From: Rhizophagus irregularis | Lineage: Eukaryota; Glomeromycota; Glomeromycetes; Glomerales; Glomeraceae | Length of the DNA: 64,000 nt | Reading direction: 5' to 3' | Assembly: GCF_026210795.1 (NCBI RefSeq) | Contig: NC_089440.1 | Coordinates: 3,968,001 to 4,032,000 of the forward strand | Part shown: one piece after another, positions 47,566 to 58,757 of the stretch | How the letters are laid out: each line of letters begins with the position of its first letter | Position numbering within the stretch: the stretch's first letter is position 1 | The notes under the pieces: generated by a model | Told to the model about the DNA's origin: nothing | The model's input: only the letters and a program-made list of their open reading frames with translations | The model's database searches: none | Position numbers and translations under genes: made by a program

Positions 47566-49186
47566 TTAATTCCATTCAAAATCTTCATTAATATTTACTC
47601 TATTATAATCAACGATATATTTTTTAATTATTCCCTTTGCTTTATATTCTTTGGCTAAAACTTCTAATTGTTGATTTATTTTATCGTTAAAATTATTTTT
47701 GTTATATAATTTCAATAACATAGGATTTCTATCTTTCCAATTGTTAATAAATATTTTTACATGATCCAAATTAATCTTATAATTAATAAATTCAAACTTA
47801 AACAAATTAATTGGTGAAAATTTAATAATTTATCCAAAGTGGTTTGGTCAAACCAACTGTAAAGAGTATTACCAGATAAAATTGAAAGCTACAGTAGTTA
47901 ATAAAATTTCCAATTCTGAGATAAATAATCCAATCTTGTATGATAATTTGGACAATTTTGACATATTGTTTGTATAATTTTTTTAATTCCATCATCATGA
48001 TCATAATCATCATAAACTAAACTAATTTCAGAAAGGTTACCATTTGTGTTTTCGATTACTATATTTGTCACTATATTAGGTGAAACTAGTCGGACTTTTA
48101 AAATTTTTAAATGAGTAATGATAAATTTAAAATTTCTTCCCCAAAATACGTTAAAAACAATTTCTAACCTTAATAAATTTACAAAATATGAAAGAAATCT
48201 CTTAAGTCTCATAGTAAGCATACAATTGTATCTGCATGTTTAATCAATTGATCCTTCAATACAACTTGTAAATTGTCTATGATGATTAATTAATGATTCC
48301 AATAAGTAGTCTTAATTTCTTAATTGATTTACATATCTAGAAAATATTACCATTAATATAATTATTACAATGAATGGATTCAAGATTTGAAAAGCAACAT
48401 TCAAATCCTGAAATATTATGAAATATTTTTAAAATACTAAGATGAATAAAGTTAGTATTTTTATTTATGAATAACTTTAATATCTCGTTCTTATAATAGG
48501 TACGTTGGACGTTTCAATCCTACTATCATAAATCATATCTTCTATAAATAGTAAATTTCCAAAAATTAATATAATTAAGTAAAGGACGTGTATATCTATC
48601 TGTATAAATAAAATTAGTATTATTTATTTCATGGGGAGTTTGGAATAATAGGGTTTTTTTCCCTTCGGGAAAAAAACCCTAATGTTCCCCTTCCCATGAA
48701 ATAAACGGGTAATCCCCTGGAGCGTGTCACTCATTAAATATTAACTATTTTAACTATTTTAAACTAAAATTAGTAATTTCCCGGCTATCTATACGAGGCC
48801 GGGAAATAACTAAACAAAGATTCCCGGTCATTTATAAACTCAGCTAATCATTCGCAATTTGTATGAAGGTGATCATGAGTGACACTTAGTGCGACAAGGG
48901 ATTATTGTTAATATCATTAATTCCTTGATTCTTCAAAATATCTCTCTATTCTTCTGATAAATGTAAAAGTATTATATTAAATAATATTTTTTTTGATTTA
49001 TCGGAATCAAGGTTATAATAACGTAATCCTTTCTTATTAAAATTATAATGAAGATTAGGATTTCTCCATAAAATTGGTACAGCCGTTACATACCAAATTC
49101 TGTTAATGAGAAGACATGAATGGAGAGATTTTTTATCTTCTTTTAATTTTTCAAATATTTGAGAAAGACGTCTTCGTTAAGCGACA
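47566..49186 (-). pseudogene. Broken F-box protein gene
   Basis: From 49186 down: a start with EDVFLK, a frameshift, then DKKSLHSCLLINRIWYVTAV and PILWRNP, which is the F-box as in Rhizophagus paralogues. A stop follows at about 48950. A hairpin-rich insertion occupies about 48620-48905. The middle reappears in pieces (48221-47898), and the C-terminus ends HVKIFINNWKDRNPML to EDFEWN (47805-47566), a typical end of this family. Several stops and shifts make it non-functional. The intact relative at 15545 shows the expected layout. Confidence 0.75.
48622..48706. repeat. Near-perfect hairpin inside the broken F-box gene
   Basis: About 85 bp fold into arms starting TTATTTCATGGG and meeting at a TTC loop between GGGTTTTTTTCCC-like stems. 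A second inverted pair, around GTGTCACTCA (48726) and TGAGTGACAC (48878), brackets more of the insertion. No target duplication was confirmed. Confidence 0.6.
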
Positions 49187-49552
49187 TTTTTTTTTCCCGG
49201 GAAAAAAAAATTTCTTTTTTTTATATGTTTGGGTAATTCCTGCCGGGTGATCGTCTTTTCCTACTAAACCTAGATTAAGGTTTATATGGAGTTGTAGCTA
49301 TATAGGAGTTAATTTATTAATAAAAATAATATGTAGGTTAAGCAAAACAGGTGCTTATAAGGAGGTGTTCTTATATAGAGGGTGATTATATGGAGGTCTA
49401 ACTTTATCAAGTTCCATCTAAAAAAGGAAATTATAAACATTTACATATTTACATATGTTCACTTGTATTTTTCATATGAAAGGAAAATTAAATAAATTAA
49501 CGAATTTTTTTTTTTCTGAAACTTAATTTTATTCAATGGAACCAAAAAAAGA
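49187..49552. other. Intergenic, no gene seen
   Basis: Contains a perfect small palindrome of T-run, CCCGGG and A-run at 49187-49210, just beyond the broken F-box start. The rest is AT-rich K8 upstream DNA. Confidence 0.5.
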
Positions 49553-49577
49553 AACCTTTAGTCATGAGGGCATAAAA
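49553..49577 (+). promoter_or_regulatory. Shared upstream box of kinase K8
   Basis: CTTTAGTCATGAGGGCATA lies about 205-230 bp before the ATG at 49782, with a single change from the family consensus. Confidence 0.5.
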
Positions 49578-49781
49578 ATTATGGTTCAAGGTTCATTATG
49601 TAACAATTAGGGAAGATTTACATTCATTATTCAAAGTAACGCCCAATTTTTTTTTTTTTTTTTTTGCAGTTATAATTACTTTTTTTTTATAAGATATTTT
49701 TTTAATTAACATGAAATAATTCACAATTAAATAAATTCGATAAATACTATAGTAAATAATTAGAAAAATATTACTAATAAA

Positions 49782-51820
49782 ATGGATGATTCAAACCAAA
49801 ATTTAGATACAACTGAGATTAGTTCTAAAACTCATGTTAAAAATTTATGGAAAGAAGCTAATAATAATGATTATCAGGTAAAAATATTATATTATAATAA
49901 ACATTTAAATTTATATTAAAACATTTTTTTAATCATTTATTTTAATAGGAACACGCTACAATTTTTTCAGATGATTCAACACAAATTATCAATTCTGCGT
50001 CTTTGAATGTAGACTCCACCGATACATTTATGCAGGCTTTAGACAACAAGATTAAAAGTGACAAGGATGATGAGATCGTCAAGAGCTGGCTATTTGAACA
50101 ACTTGAAACTACGATTAATGATAGCAGCGAAAAAGCCTTGTATCAATACTTATATGACACAATTACTGAATCAGATGAACCTAGTTTCACTCTTAAAAAA
50201 GTAAATATTATGGATTTAGAAAAAAGAAAAAAAGTATACGGAATATGTGGAGAATGTAACGAACCAGGTACAGGATGGCGTTGGTGTCAACCTTGTAATG
50301 CCAAAAGATTTACGGATAATTTTAAAAATTGGACTAGTGAAAATAAAAATATTGATGAATTAATACAACAATCACAAATTAATTCTTTTCATTTTACGAA
50401 ATGTCTTGAATGGATACCTTTTGAAAAATTTGAAAATGTTACTTATCTTACCAGGGGTGGTTTCGGTAAAATTTATTCGGCTGATTGGCCTGAAGGACAT
50501 ATTAATTATTGGGATATTGAAAATCAAATATGGAAACTATGTCCAAATGTAAAAGTTGCATTAAAAAGTTTGGACGATTCATCTAATATGAATAATGACT
50601 TTTTAAATGAGGTAATTATTTAAATATTGCTTTAAAGTTAATATTCGTGTTTTAATACATATTTATAAACAAAATTTCTCTTTTTAATATTGTTAGATTA
50701 AATATTATATTTCGGGTCATTTTTATTGTATTCAAACTGTTATATGTTATGGTATAACTAAAGATCCAGATACTAAAGATTATATGATGGTTTTACCATA
50801 TTATGGAAGTGGAAGTTTGAGAAATAATTTAACGAATGATTTAGGATATGAAAATAAAATTCAATATTTGTATTGGATTATAGATGGACTTTCAACTATT
50901 CATAATGCTGGAAAAGTTCATAAAGATTTTCATTCAGGAAATGTATTAATTGAAAAAGGAATCCCAATAATTAGTGATTTAGGAATGTGTCAACCAGTAG
51001 ATGATAATGAGCGAAAAGGAGTTTTTGGGGTAATACCTTATATGGCGCCAGAAGTTTTACGCGGATATAAATATACAAAAGCGGCAGATATTTACTCATT
51101 TGGAATAATGATGAATGAACTTATGTCAGAAGAAATTCCTCATAATGATATTCCTCATGATCATTTTTTGGTTGTTAAAATATGTAAAGGGTTTAGGCCA
51201 AAAATTTCTGAAAATACACCAAAATTAATTGTAGATTTGATTATTAAATGTTGGGATGCTAAAGCAGAAAATAGACCAACTGCTAAAGAATTGTGTCAAA
51301 TATTAAGAGAGTATGTAGGTAAAATTACTGGAAAATTTGGCGAAATTTATTCTCAAATAAAAGAATGTGAAGAAATTAAAGAGAATAAATTAAAAAGCAA
51401 AACAATTGAAAATAAATCTGAAAATCTTCAAACACACCCACAAGCAATTTATACTAGCAGACTTTTAAATTTTGACAATCTTCCAGAACCGGTAAATTCA
51501 ACCGATTCTTTATCAGGTAAATTTATGTTTAAAAAAAATATAATTTATTGATTTATTTATTTATTTATTATTTATTTTTGTTTATAGAAACTATTTCATC
51601 AACACCAGCAAATCCAAGTAAGTATATATTTTCCTTATTAAAATAATTGCGATTATTATATTAATATTTATTTTGTATTTTATCTATAGTTTCTGAATGC
51701 TTTGATTGTGAATTAGATGAATCAGGTGAGACATTTGAATTTAAATATATGAAATTATGTTAATATAATTGATCATTATTTTATTTGTAAATAGATCTCA
51801 ATCAAGATAATGATGAATGA
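49782..51820 (+). CDS. K8: protein kinase with a unique N-terminal insertion
   Basis: Six exons join in frame: 49782-49877, 49949-50611, 50697-51516, 51588-51617, 51690-51725 and 51795-51820, giving about 556 residues. The kinase part is intact (TRGGFGKIYSA, VALKSL, HKDFHSGN, SDLG, MAPE), and so is the zinc-ribbon-like part (CGEC, WCQPC). Unlike every other copy in the window, exon 2 carries about 55 extra residues before MDLEKRK. They begin after HATIFSDDSTQ and run through DSTDTFMQALDNKIKSDKDD and FEQLETTI. This part uses GC-richer codons than the surrounding gene and looks helical and acidic. It may be a captured exon or an ancestral part lost from the others. Exon 3 ends slightly earlier than in the paralogues (DSLSG), still in frame with the tail exons. 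Confidence 0.87.
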
Positions 51821-53084
51821 ACCTTATTAGTATATTTGTTTTCAAAATTTTAGTAGTTTCTTTTTTATTATACAGTTTATTACTTCATTTTTTTTCTGTA
51901 AATTTTTGATTTCAGCAGTACTTTTATTACATTATTATAACATGTTTTCAATAAAATATAGAATTTTTTATAAACAATCTCATTTTTTTTACATCACAAG
52001 ACTTTATGGCACCTGCATTCTGTGCAGGTGCGCAGGAAAAAAAAAACCTTAAAATATAGTGTGTTAAGAAAAAAGTTGCGCGATGTAACGTAAAATTGAT
52101 TAAATAAAAAAATGGTGGAATAATGGATATATTTATAAAATAAATATTATAACACATGTTATTTACTTTCTATTTAATATATTTAAAAAAAAAAATTTAT
52201 TATACATTTGTTAATTTTCTTTTAATAAACTTAATTCGTAAGTCGTGAGTCGTGACCCACGAGTCAGCTGCAAAGGATCTGCAGAAAATGAGAATCGGCC
52301 ATTCTGGCGTGGCGTCAAATAAAAGTAAAAATCATGAGAGAAATTTTGAAATTTTGGGATAAATATTATGTATTAAAATATGTCAGAGTTACATGAAGAG
52401 CATTACTTAAGGAATGAAACCGGGTATCAGAAAAAGATTACTAATGATCGACATAATTTGCTAGTTTGACTTACGGATCACGAATTAAAAAGTCTAATTA
52501 ATATTAACAAGTTATCACTTCGATACACATAAATTACGTGTGCATTCCATTCTGGAAATTAATTGCACTGTTCAGATTAATCTAGCATTTTATTATAAAA
52601 ACATTAATTATTTCGCTAATACAATACTAATTCATAAATTACATAAACTTTAAAAATACATATATGTAATACAATATTATTTCCAATCAATTCTAACTAT
52701 TCCAATTTAACTATCAGCACTATTAAACGTCCTGTATTTCTGTATTCAATTCATTTAGCAATACAGTTAACCCTCTTCGTCCGAAGGGTGACTTTCTGTC
52801 TTATATAAACGTGATTTGACAGCTTTCCTTGGAAGATAGAAAAAAGCTGCTAACAATGTTCCATTGTGTGTGTTTGTTTCTTTATTAAATAACCTTTTGA
52901 GTTTCATTCCGTCTTAGTAAACATGTAACCTCAAGTATGCCAACAATTGAAGCACACTTGCAATGTCTGTTTCACGATTTTCAGTGTGAAGCTTAAAATT
53001 AGCATTTTTAGTCTTATAAGCGATTAAGTGATTAAAGATCTATTTGCTTCATTATAGATCGCTTACATTGAGCTTAGACAGATG
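51821..53084. other. K8 3' flank and start of a possible 2.3-kb element
   Basis: No gene seen. A short hairpin CACCTGCATTCTGTGCAGGTG lies at about 52010. From 52057 the sequence may belong to the inverted-repeat element 52057-54403. Confidence 0.45.
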
Positions 53085-54403
53085 GTTGTTCCGTTCACTA
53101 ATCCATATGTAAACATATCGAATTCACTTCATCCTCCGTTAGATTATTTGCAACTGCAAGTATTCGGTTGTATTCAAATGCAGTTTCATATATTTTGAGT
53201 CCAATCTGCTTCAAATTCGGTTATAAGAAAGGGAAATTGTTGATTGGCTATTGAAGATAACAGCGACAAAGTCGGACTTAGCTGATCCTCTTCCACAGTT
53301 ACCGAGGATTTTGTGATAGTATTCCCAATTTACATCAATAATTTCTGATCTGATGAGGAATGCGTCCGAAAATATCTTTGCCCACATTTGGGCTTTGATA
53401 TGATTCTCTGATGATTTGCTCCCTGGGCCTCGGTAAGGAGTTGATGAGTAGTAAAGAACAGATGTAATCGCAGTCAATGATTTTGCTACATCAATGATGA
53501 AGTGTTGTTTTGTATGAAATCCAAAAATTTTTGCTAACAATTGTTGTGACCCAGAATTCACGTCATCTACGATTTCTTTTGTTATTTTTTGTGCAGCAGT
53601 GAAAGGAAACGTTTTTTATATGAAAAGTTCTATATAAAATTTACATACACTATTTTATATAATTTTAAGGACCCAACATGGATTTTATGTAAATGTGTAA
53701 ATTATGTCTATGTGATTTTTATTTAAAATTCAATAAATATTATAATATTATAAATTGTAAATTCAGTTTACTTTAGAAAATGTATTTATACAATATAAAA
53801 TTTTTATATTTAAGAATAAAAATAAATAAGAACGTTTTTTATTTAATTATCAAAAAAAAATGTTGCGAAACGTTTCTTTTTATTAAATTTTCTATTAAAA
53901 AACGTTGCGAAACTTTTTTTTATTTAAAAATCATTCTCGCACCGTTTTTTTAATAGTAAATTTTCAAAAAAAAATGTTGCCGAAACTTTTTTTCATATGA
54001 GATGGGTTATTAGTTGTTGGGAAAACTAAAACTATCACAAGAAATAAATTTAATTTTACATTATAATTTACGTATTTGCGTTGATTTTCTCAATAATCTA
54101 ATAAACAAAATAGCATCAAAATTAAATATGACTCAAATTAGAATATTGGTTATTAAGAAATTCAATGTATATGGATAGCTTACGTATTTAAAATAAAGAT
54201 AAACATTTTTTAAGTATTTTAAAGAATATATTCATATCATTTTTTGAAAAAAAAATAATACCTAGTATAAATCAACATCAAAATTTTAATATTTAAAAAA
54301 AGTATATTATGTACTTTTTATAAATAAAATTTCAACCTCCTAGCATTCATAATTATTGAGATATTTAGGTTTTTTATCTGCGCAATTTTTTCTTAACACA
54401 CTG
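52057..54403. mobile_element. Possible Tc1/mariner-type element defined by its ends
   Basis: AGTGTGTTAAGAAAAAAGTT at 52058 and its inverted complement ending at 54402 match over about 23 bp with one gap, and both are bounded by TA. A TA duplication and ends of this form fit Tc1/mariner. No transposase was recognised inside; the only coding trace is the unrelated broken gene at 53085-53600. The two ends might also belong to two separate small elements. Confidence 0.4.
53085..53600 (-). pseudogene. Broken gene of an uncharacterised fungal family
   Basis: The minus strand is open at 53561-53211. It contains ENHIKAQMWAKIFSDAFL, then a GNCGRGSAKSDFVAVIF segment. A frameshift leads to PFLITEFEAD, and another to YETAFEYNRILAVANNLTED. 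I know similar proteins as an expanded Glomeromycotina family of unknown function. The acidic and lysine pattern (KSDFVAV, then FxxEFE) is loosely like PD-(D/E)XK nuclease-fold domains, which is speculative. No start or splice site could be fixed. Confidence 0.5.
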
Positions 54404-54960
54404 TATACTGTATATACCGTATTTAACGTTGTACTTTTTAATAAATTTAAAATAAGCCAATAAAAAAGGAATTTTTAATGTTTATAATGATTTTATCACT
54501 TTACAATTCATTAAATATTTCCCATTGAAAGCAAAGAAACTAAAGTTCCACTACCACAAAAACAACTAAGATTGTCCACCATTAATTCTTTGGCACTTTT
54601 GGCATATCTTTTACCGAAAATTTTGTAGTATTGAGTAGTAATTTTGTAAAATAATTACCGTGGAACCGGTAAAACTCGGGGAGTTTTAATAAAATATCAG
54701 TATTAAAGAATTTGTACATACAAAGGTGTAAACATGTAACATTTTATGGTAGTTTCATTTATAGTTATATTTAGAAAAGATCATTTCTGTGATGCTTTTT
54801 TTGTGTGAAACATGTTTTTTAATATCTAATATTCGTTTATTTTTTTCTAACAATTAAAGATATTGATTAATCGTTAAATTTATCAAGTTTCATCTAACTG
54901 CTAAGATTACTTTATTAATATTTTAAAACGGAGAAAAATCCGAATCTTACCAAAAAAAGA
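53601..54960. other. Intergenic with repeated GAAACGTTTTTT words
   Basis: Between 53606 and 53999 several words of the form GAAACGTTTTTTAT and TGTTGCGAAAC recur, suggesting a decayed repeat. No gene seen. Confidence 0.45.
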
Positions 54961-54962
54961 AA

Positions 54963-54987
54963 TCTTTAGTCATGAGGTCATAACAAT
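54963..54987 (+). promoter_or_regulatory. Shared upstream box of kinase K9
   Basis: CTTTAGTCATGAGGTCATAA lies about 245-265 bp before the ATG at 55230, followed by TTCTAAATTAAG at 55000. Confidence 0.5.
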
Positions 54988-55229
54988 TAATACCAAAAAT
55001 TCTAAATTAAGTAAATTAAGTAAATTAAGATATTAAAGGTACATTATATACTGTATGTAATATCAATTAGGGAAGATTTGCATCCAATGACGAGAAGCGT
55101 CCAATTTTTTTTTTCTTGGCAGTTGTAATATAAAAATATATATGTATAATTCGAATTACTTTTTTTAAAATTATTTTATTATTAATATTATTAAAAAATT
55201 TACAATTGGTGATATTATTACTTAACGAA

Positions 55230-56779
55230 ATGAATACTTCAAAACAAAATTCAGATACAACTGAGACTACAATAACTAAAACTGGTGTTAAAAATTTATG
55301 GAAAGAATGTGAAGATGGTGAATATCAGGTAAAAATATTATAATATAATATACAATATAAGTATCTATTGAATTTTTTTTAATCATTCATTTTTCATTTT
55401 GATAGTTACATACTACAATATTTTCAACTACTGAATCAGATGAACCTAGTTTCGCTCTTAAAAGAGTAAATATTAAGGATTTAGATAAAAGAAAAGAAGT
55501 TTATGGGATATGTGGAGAATGTAATGAACCAGGTACAGGATCACATTGGTGTCGACCTTGTAATGCTAAAAGATTTAAAGAAAATTTTAAAAATTGGACT
55601 AGTGGAAATAAAAATATTGATGAATTGATACAACAATCACAACTTAATGCTTTGCATCCTTCAAAACGTCTTGAATGGATACCTTTTGAAAAATTTGAAA
55701 ATGTTACTTATCTTACCAGAGGTGGTTTTAGTAAAATTTATTCGGCTGACTGGCCCGAAGGAAATATTGAATATTGGGATATAGAAAATCAAAAATGGGT
55801 CTATGAATCAAGTATAAAAGTTGCATTAAAAAGTTTAGAGAATTCATCTAATATAAGTAATGATTTTTTAAATGAGGTAATTAAAATAAAATATTGCTTT
55901 AATTTACATAATACATATATATTTTTTAATAACTGAATTTCTCTTCTAAATAATCTATATTAGATTAGATATTATATTTCAGATCATTTTTCTTGTTTTA
56001 ATACCGTCGTATGTTATGGAATAACTCAAAATCCAGATACCCAAAATTATATGATGGTTTTACAATATTATGAGAGTGGAAATTTGAGAAATTATTTAAA
56101 GAATGATTTAGAATATGAGTATAAAATTCAATATTTATATTGGATTATAGACGGACTTTTAGCTATTCATGATGCTGGAAAAGTTCATAAAGATTTTCAT
56201 TCGGGCAATATATTATTTTATAATGAAAATGTCCTAGCAATTAGTGATTTAGGAATGTGTCAACCAGTAGATGATAATGAGCAAAAAGGAGTTTTTGGGG
56301 TAATACCTTATATGGCGCCAGAAGTTTTACGCGGATATCAATATACAAAAGCGGCAGATATTTACTCATTTGGCATAATGATGAATGAACTTATGTCAGA
56401 AGACATTCCTCATAATGATATTCCTCATGATCATCTTTTGGTTGTTAAAATATGTAAAGGGCTTAGACCGAAAATTTCTGAAGATACACCAAAATTAATT
56501 GCAGATTTGATTATTAAATGTTGGAATGCCAAAGCAGAAAATAGACCAACCGCTAAAGAATTACGTCAAATATTGTTTAAATATTTAGATAACATTGATG
56601 TCGAAAGTAGCGAAATTTATTGTCAAATAGAAGAATGTGAAAAAATTAAAGAGAATAAATTAAAAAACAGAACAAATGAAAATCAATCTAAAAATCTTCA
56701 AACACACCCACGAGCAGTTTATACCAGTAGACTTGTAAATTTTGAAAATCTTCCAGAACCAGTAAATTCAACTGATTAA
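55230..56779 (+). CDS. K9: protein kinase with a truncated tail
   Basis: Three exons join in frame: 55230-55328, 55406-55876 and 55964-56779, giving about 461 residues. The family ATG before DLEKRK is AAG here (IKDLDKRKEVYG), so translation must start in exon 1, which is intact. This supports exon 1 as the true start in all copies. The zinc-ribbon-like part reads CGEC and WCRPC, and kinase landmarks are complete (TRGGFSKIYSA, VALKSL, HKDFHSGN, SDLG, MAPE). One extra base near 56775 turns STDYLSSFQ into STD and a TAA, so the tail is lost. Relics of the three tail exons remain downstream, to about 57090, with good splice sites. The kinase domain itself should fold. Confidence 0.85.
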
Positions 56780-56862
56780 TTTATCTTCATTTCAAGGTAA
56801 ATTTACGTTTAAAAAATTAATATAAATGTACAATTTATTGATTTATTTTATTTTTAATAGAA

Positions 56863-57090
56863 ACTATTTCATCATCATCAGTAAATCCAAGTAAGTATAT
56901 ATTGTATTATTAAAATAATTGCGATTGTTATATATCAATATTTATTTATTCTATAGTTTCTGAATGCTTGGATTGCGAATTAAATGAATTAGGTAAGATA
57001 TTTAAGTTTAAATATATGAAATTGATTTAATTTAATTATAATTTTTATTTTTAAATAGATCTCAATCAAGACGATGATAATGATGAATGA
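56863..57090 (+). pseudogene. Orphaned tail micro-exons of K9
   Basis: AAACTATTTCATCATCATCA with a GTAAGT donor (56863-56892), TTTCTGAATGCTTGGATTGC with a GTAAG donor (56957-56992), and ATCTCAATCAAGACGATGAT (57059 onward) equal the last three exons of the paralogues. They lie after the premature stop. Confidence 0.7.
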
Positions 57091-57206
57091 TTTTATTCTT
57101 TTTTATTATACAGTATATTACTTTTTTGATTTACGGTACTTTATTATTATATTACATGAAAATTTTAAAAAAAATTTCATTTCTTATTATATAGTAGTAT
57201 AACGAG

Positions 57207-57626
57207 TAGGGATGGCAATGGTTACGGTCATAACCGGTCATGACCGGTTAATAACCGTGACCGATATCGGTCGGTCAAAGGCTCTGACCGACCGGTTAAC
57301 CGACCGGTTTTGACCGACCGTTTGACTGACCGTTTAACCGACCGTTTAACTGATCGTTAACCGACCATTTAACCAACCCTATTCATTTAACACTTTTTTT
57401 ATGAGCTGAATCAATAAAAAAAGTTGTATAATGCTTTTGTTAGCGGATTTAATCAAAAAAAAAAAAACTTTTTAACGTTTTTTCTTAATTAAATTCACTA
57501 AAAAAACGGTCAAACGGTCGGTTAAACGGTCAGAAAAACGGTCAGCAAAAACGGTCGGTCGGTCAAAGACCCATAACCGGTTATGATCGACCGATAACCG
57601 ACCGTGACTGACCGTTGCCATCCCTA
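57207..57626. mobile_element. hAT-like MITE with GACCGGTT-rich interior
   Basis: 420 bp starting TAGGGATGGCAATGG and ending CCGTTGCCATCCCTA, flanked by 8-bp direct repeats with one mismatch (ataacgag at 57199, ataatgag at 57627). The TAGGGATGGCAA terminus is typical of hAT elements. The interior is full of GGTCGGTCA and TAACCGACCG words that pair across the element. Confidence 0.88.
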
Positions 57627-57794
57627 ATAATGAGTAGAATTATAAAATATAATACATCAAAATTTTTTTTAAAAAATAAAATCTTTCTGGTCAATGTAAA
57701 ATTACTATAAATCTATAAATCTACAGTAACGCACAAAGTTTTATGTTGAAAAAAATATTTCTTAACAGCAACATTTAAATGAGGTAAATAGATA

Positions 57795-57909
57795 AACTGT
57801 ACTGTACGAAAATATTTTAGCCAATCATAACTCATTGTATACTTTTCAAATTTTTATTTATCGTACAATAAAATCTGATTGGTGAGTTCTCACTTCGTAC
57901 AGTACAGTT
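57795..57909. mobile_element. 115-bp MITE, Tc1/mariner-like
   Basis: Ends AACTGTACTGTACGAA and its exact inverted complement, flanked by TA on both sides. The inner arms also pair (GCCAATCA and TGATTGG). An extra copy of the terminal word occurs just outside at 57917. Confidence 0.75.
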
Positions 57910-58453
57910 TAGCTAACCGTACAGTACAGTTTGTATGTATACTCTTAAAGTTTTTTTCTTCTCATCATACAATTTTATCAACGCAAAAATCTAAACAACC
58001 TTTTTAAATAAATCACTTTTACTGTTTTTACAAATTTTATACACTTTATTGTCTTACTATGTCTTTATCAAATCAAATATCATTTCTGCAACGAAATTTC
58101 ACTAAGCCCAATATGTGGTAAAAGTTGCTTTCTCGAGTTAGATGATTTTGACCTAAAAACTTTATACCAAACGAAAATAAGATAGACACTTTCCTTTTTT
58201 TTCGTATAAATACACAAAATAATAAGTACAATATCAGTACGTTTCTCTCTCACTTTTTTAAACTTCAAGAAGTAATACCGATCGTATACAAAATAAATAC
58301 TTTCAAACGTGTTACTATTATAGAAAATCGTTCAACATCTTTCGAAAAAAATAAATAATCAAGAACTTTTTAACTTCTCGTATAAAAAATACAGATTCTC
58401 TATGCACTATACTCGTAAATCGATCTTCACAACATTTGTTGTTATGCTCCGTC

Positions 58454-58757
58454 TAGGGTTTTAATTGACTCAAAAAGTTTACCTCCGATGAATTGATCGA
58501 TCAAAAATCGATCAACCTTGATTGATCACGTGCAATCGATTTCTCAATCGATTTTATAGCTCGATCAAAGGATATTCTATCGATCATTGATTGATTGATT
58601 TTATTATTATTATTACAATGTTAAACTTTCAAACAATTAATGCTAATTACATAATATTCGTATCGATCGTGTGGGTAAATTGGCAAAAATTAATTCAATT
58701 GTGTGATCGATTGATTCGATCAATGATCGATCTTACTCGATTTGATTAAGAGTTCTA
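58454..58757. mobile_element. GATCGATC-rich hAT-like element
   Basis: Begins TAGGGTTTTAATTGA and ends TTAAGAGTTCTA, an imperfect inverted pair, between 8-bp repeats differing at one base (gctccgtc at 58446, actccgtc at 58758). The interior is densely packed with overlapping GATCGAT and ATCGATC palindromes. Confidence 0.6.
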
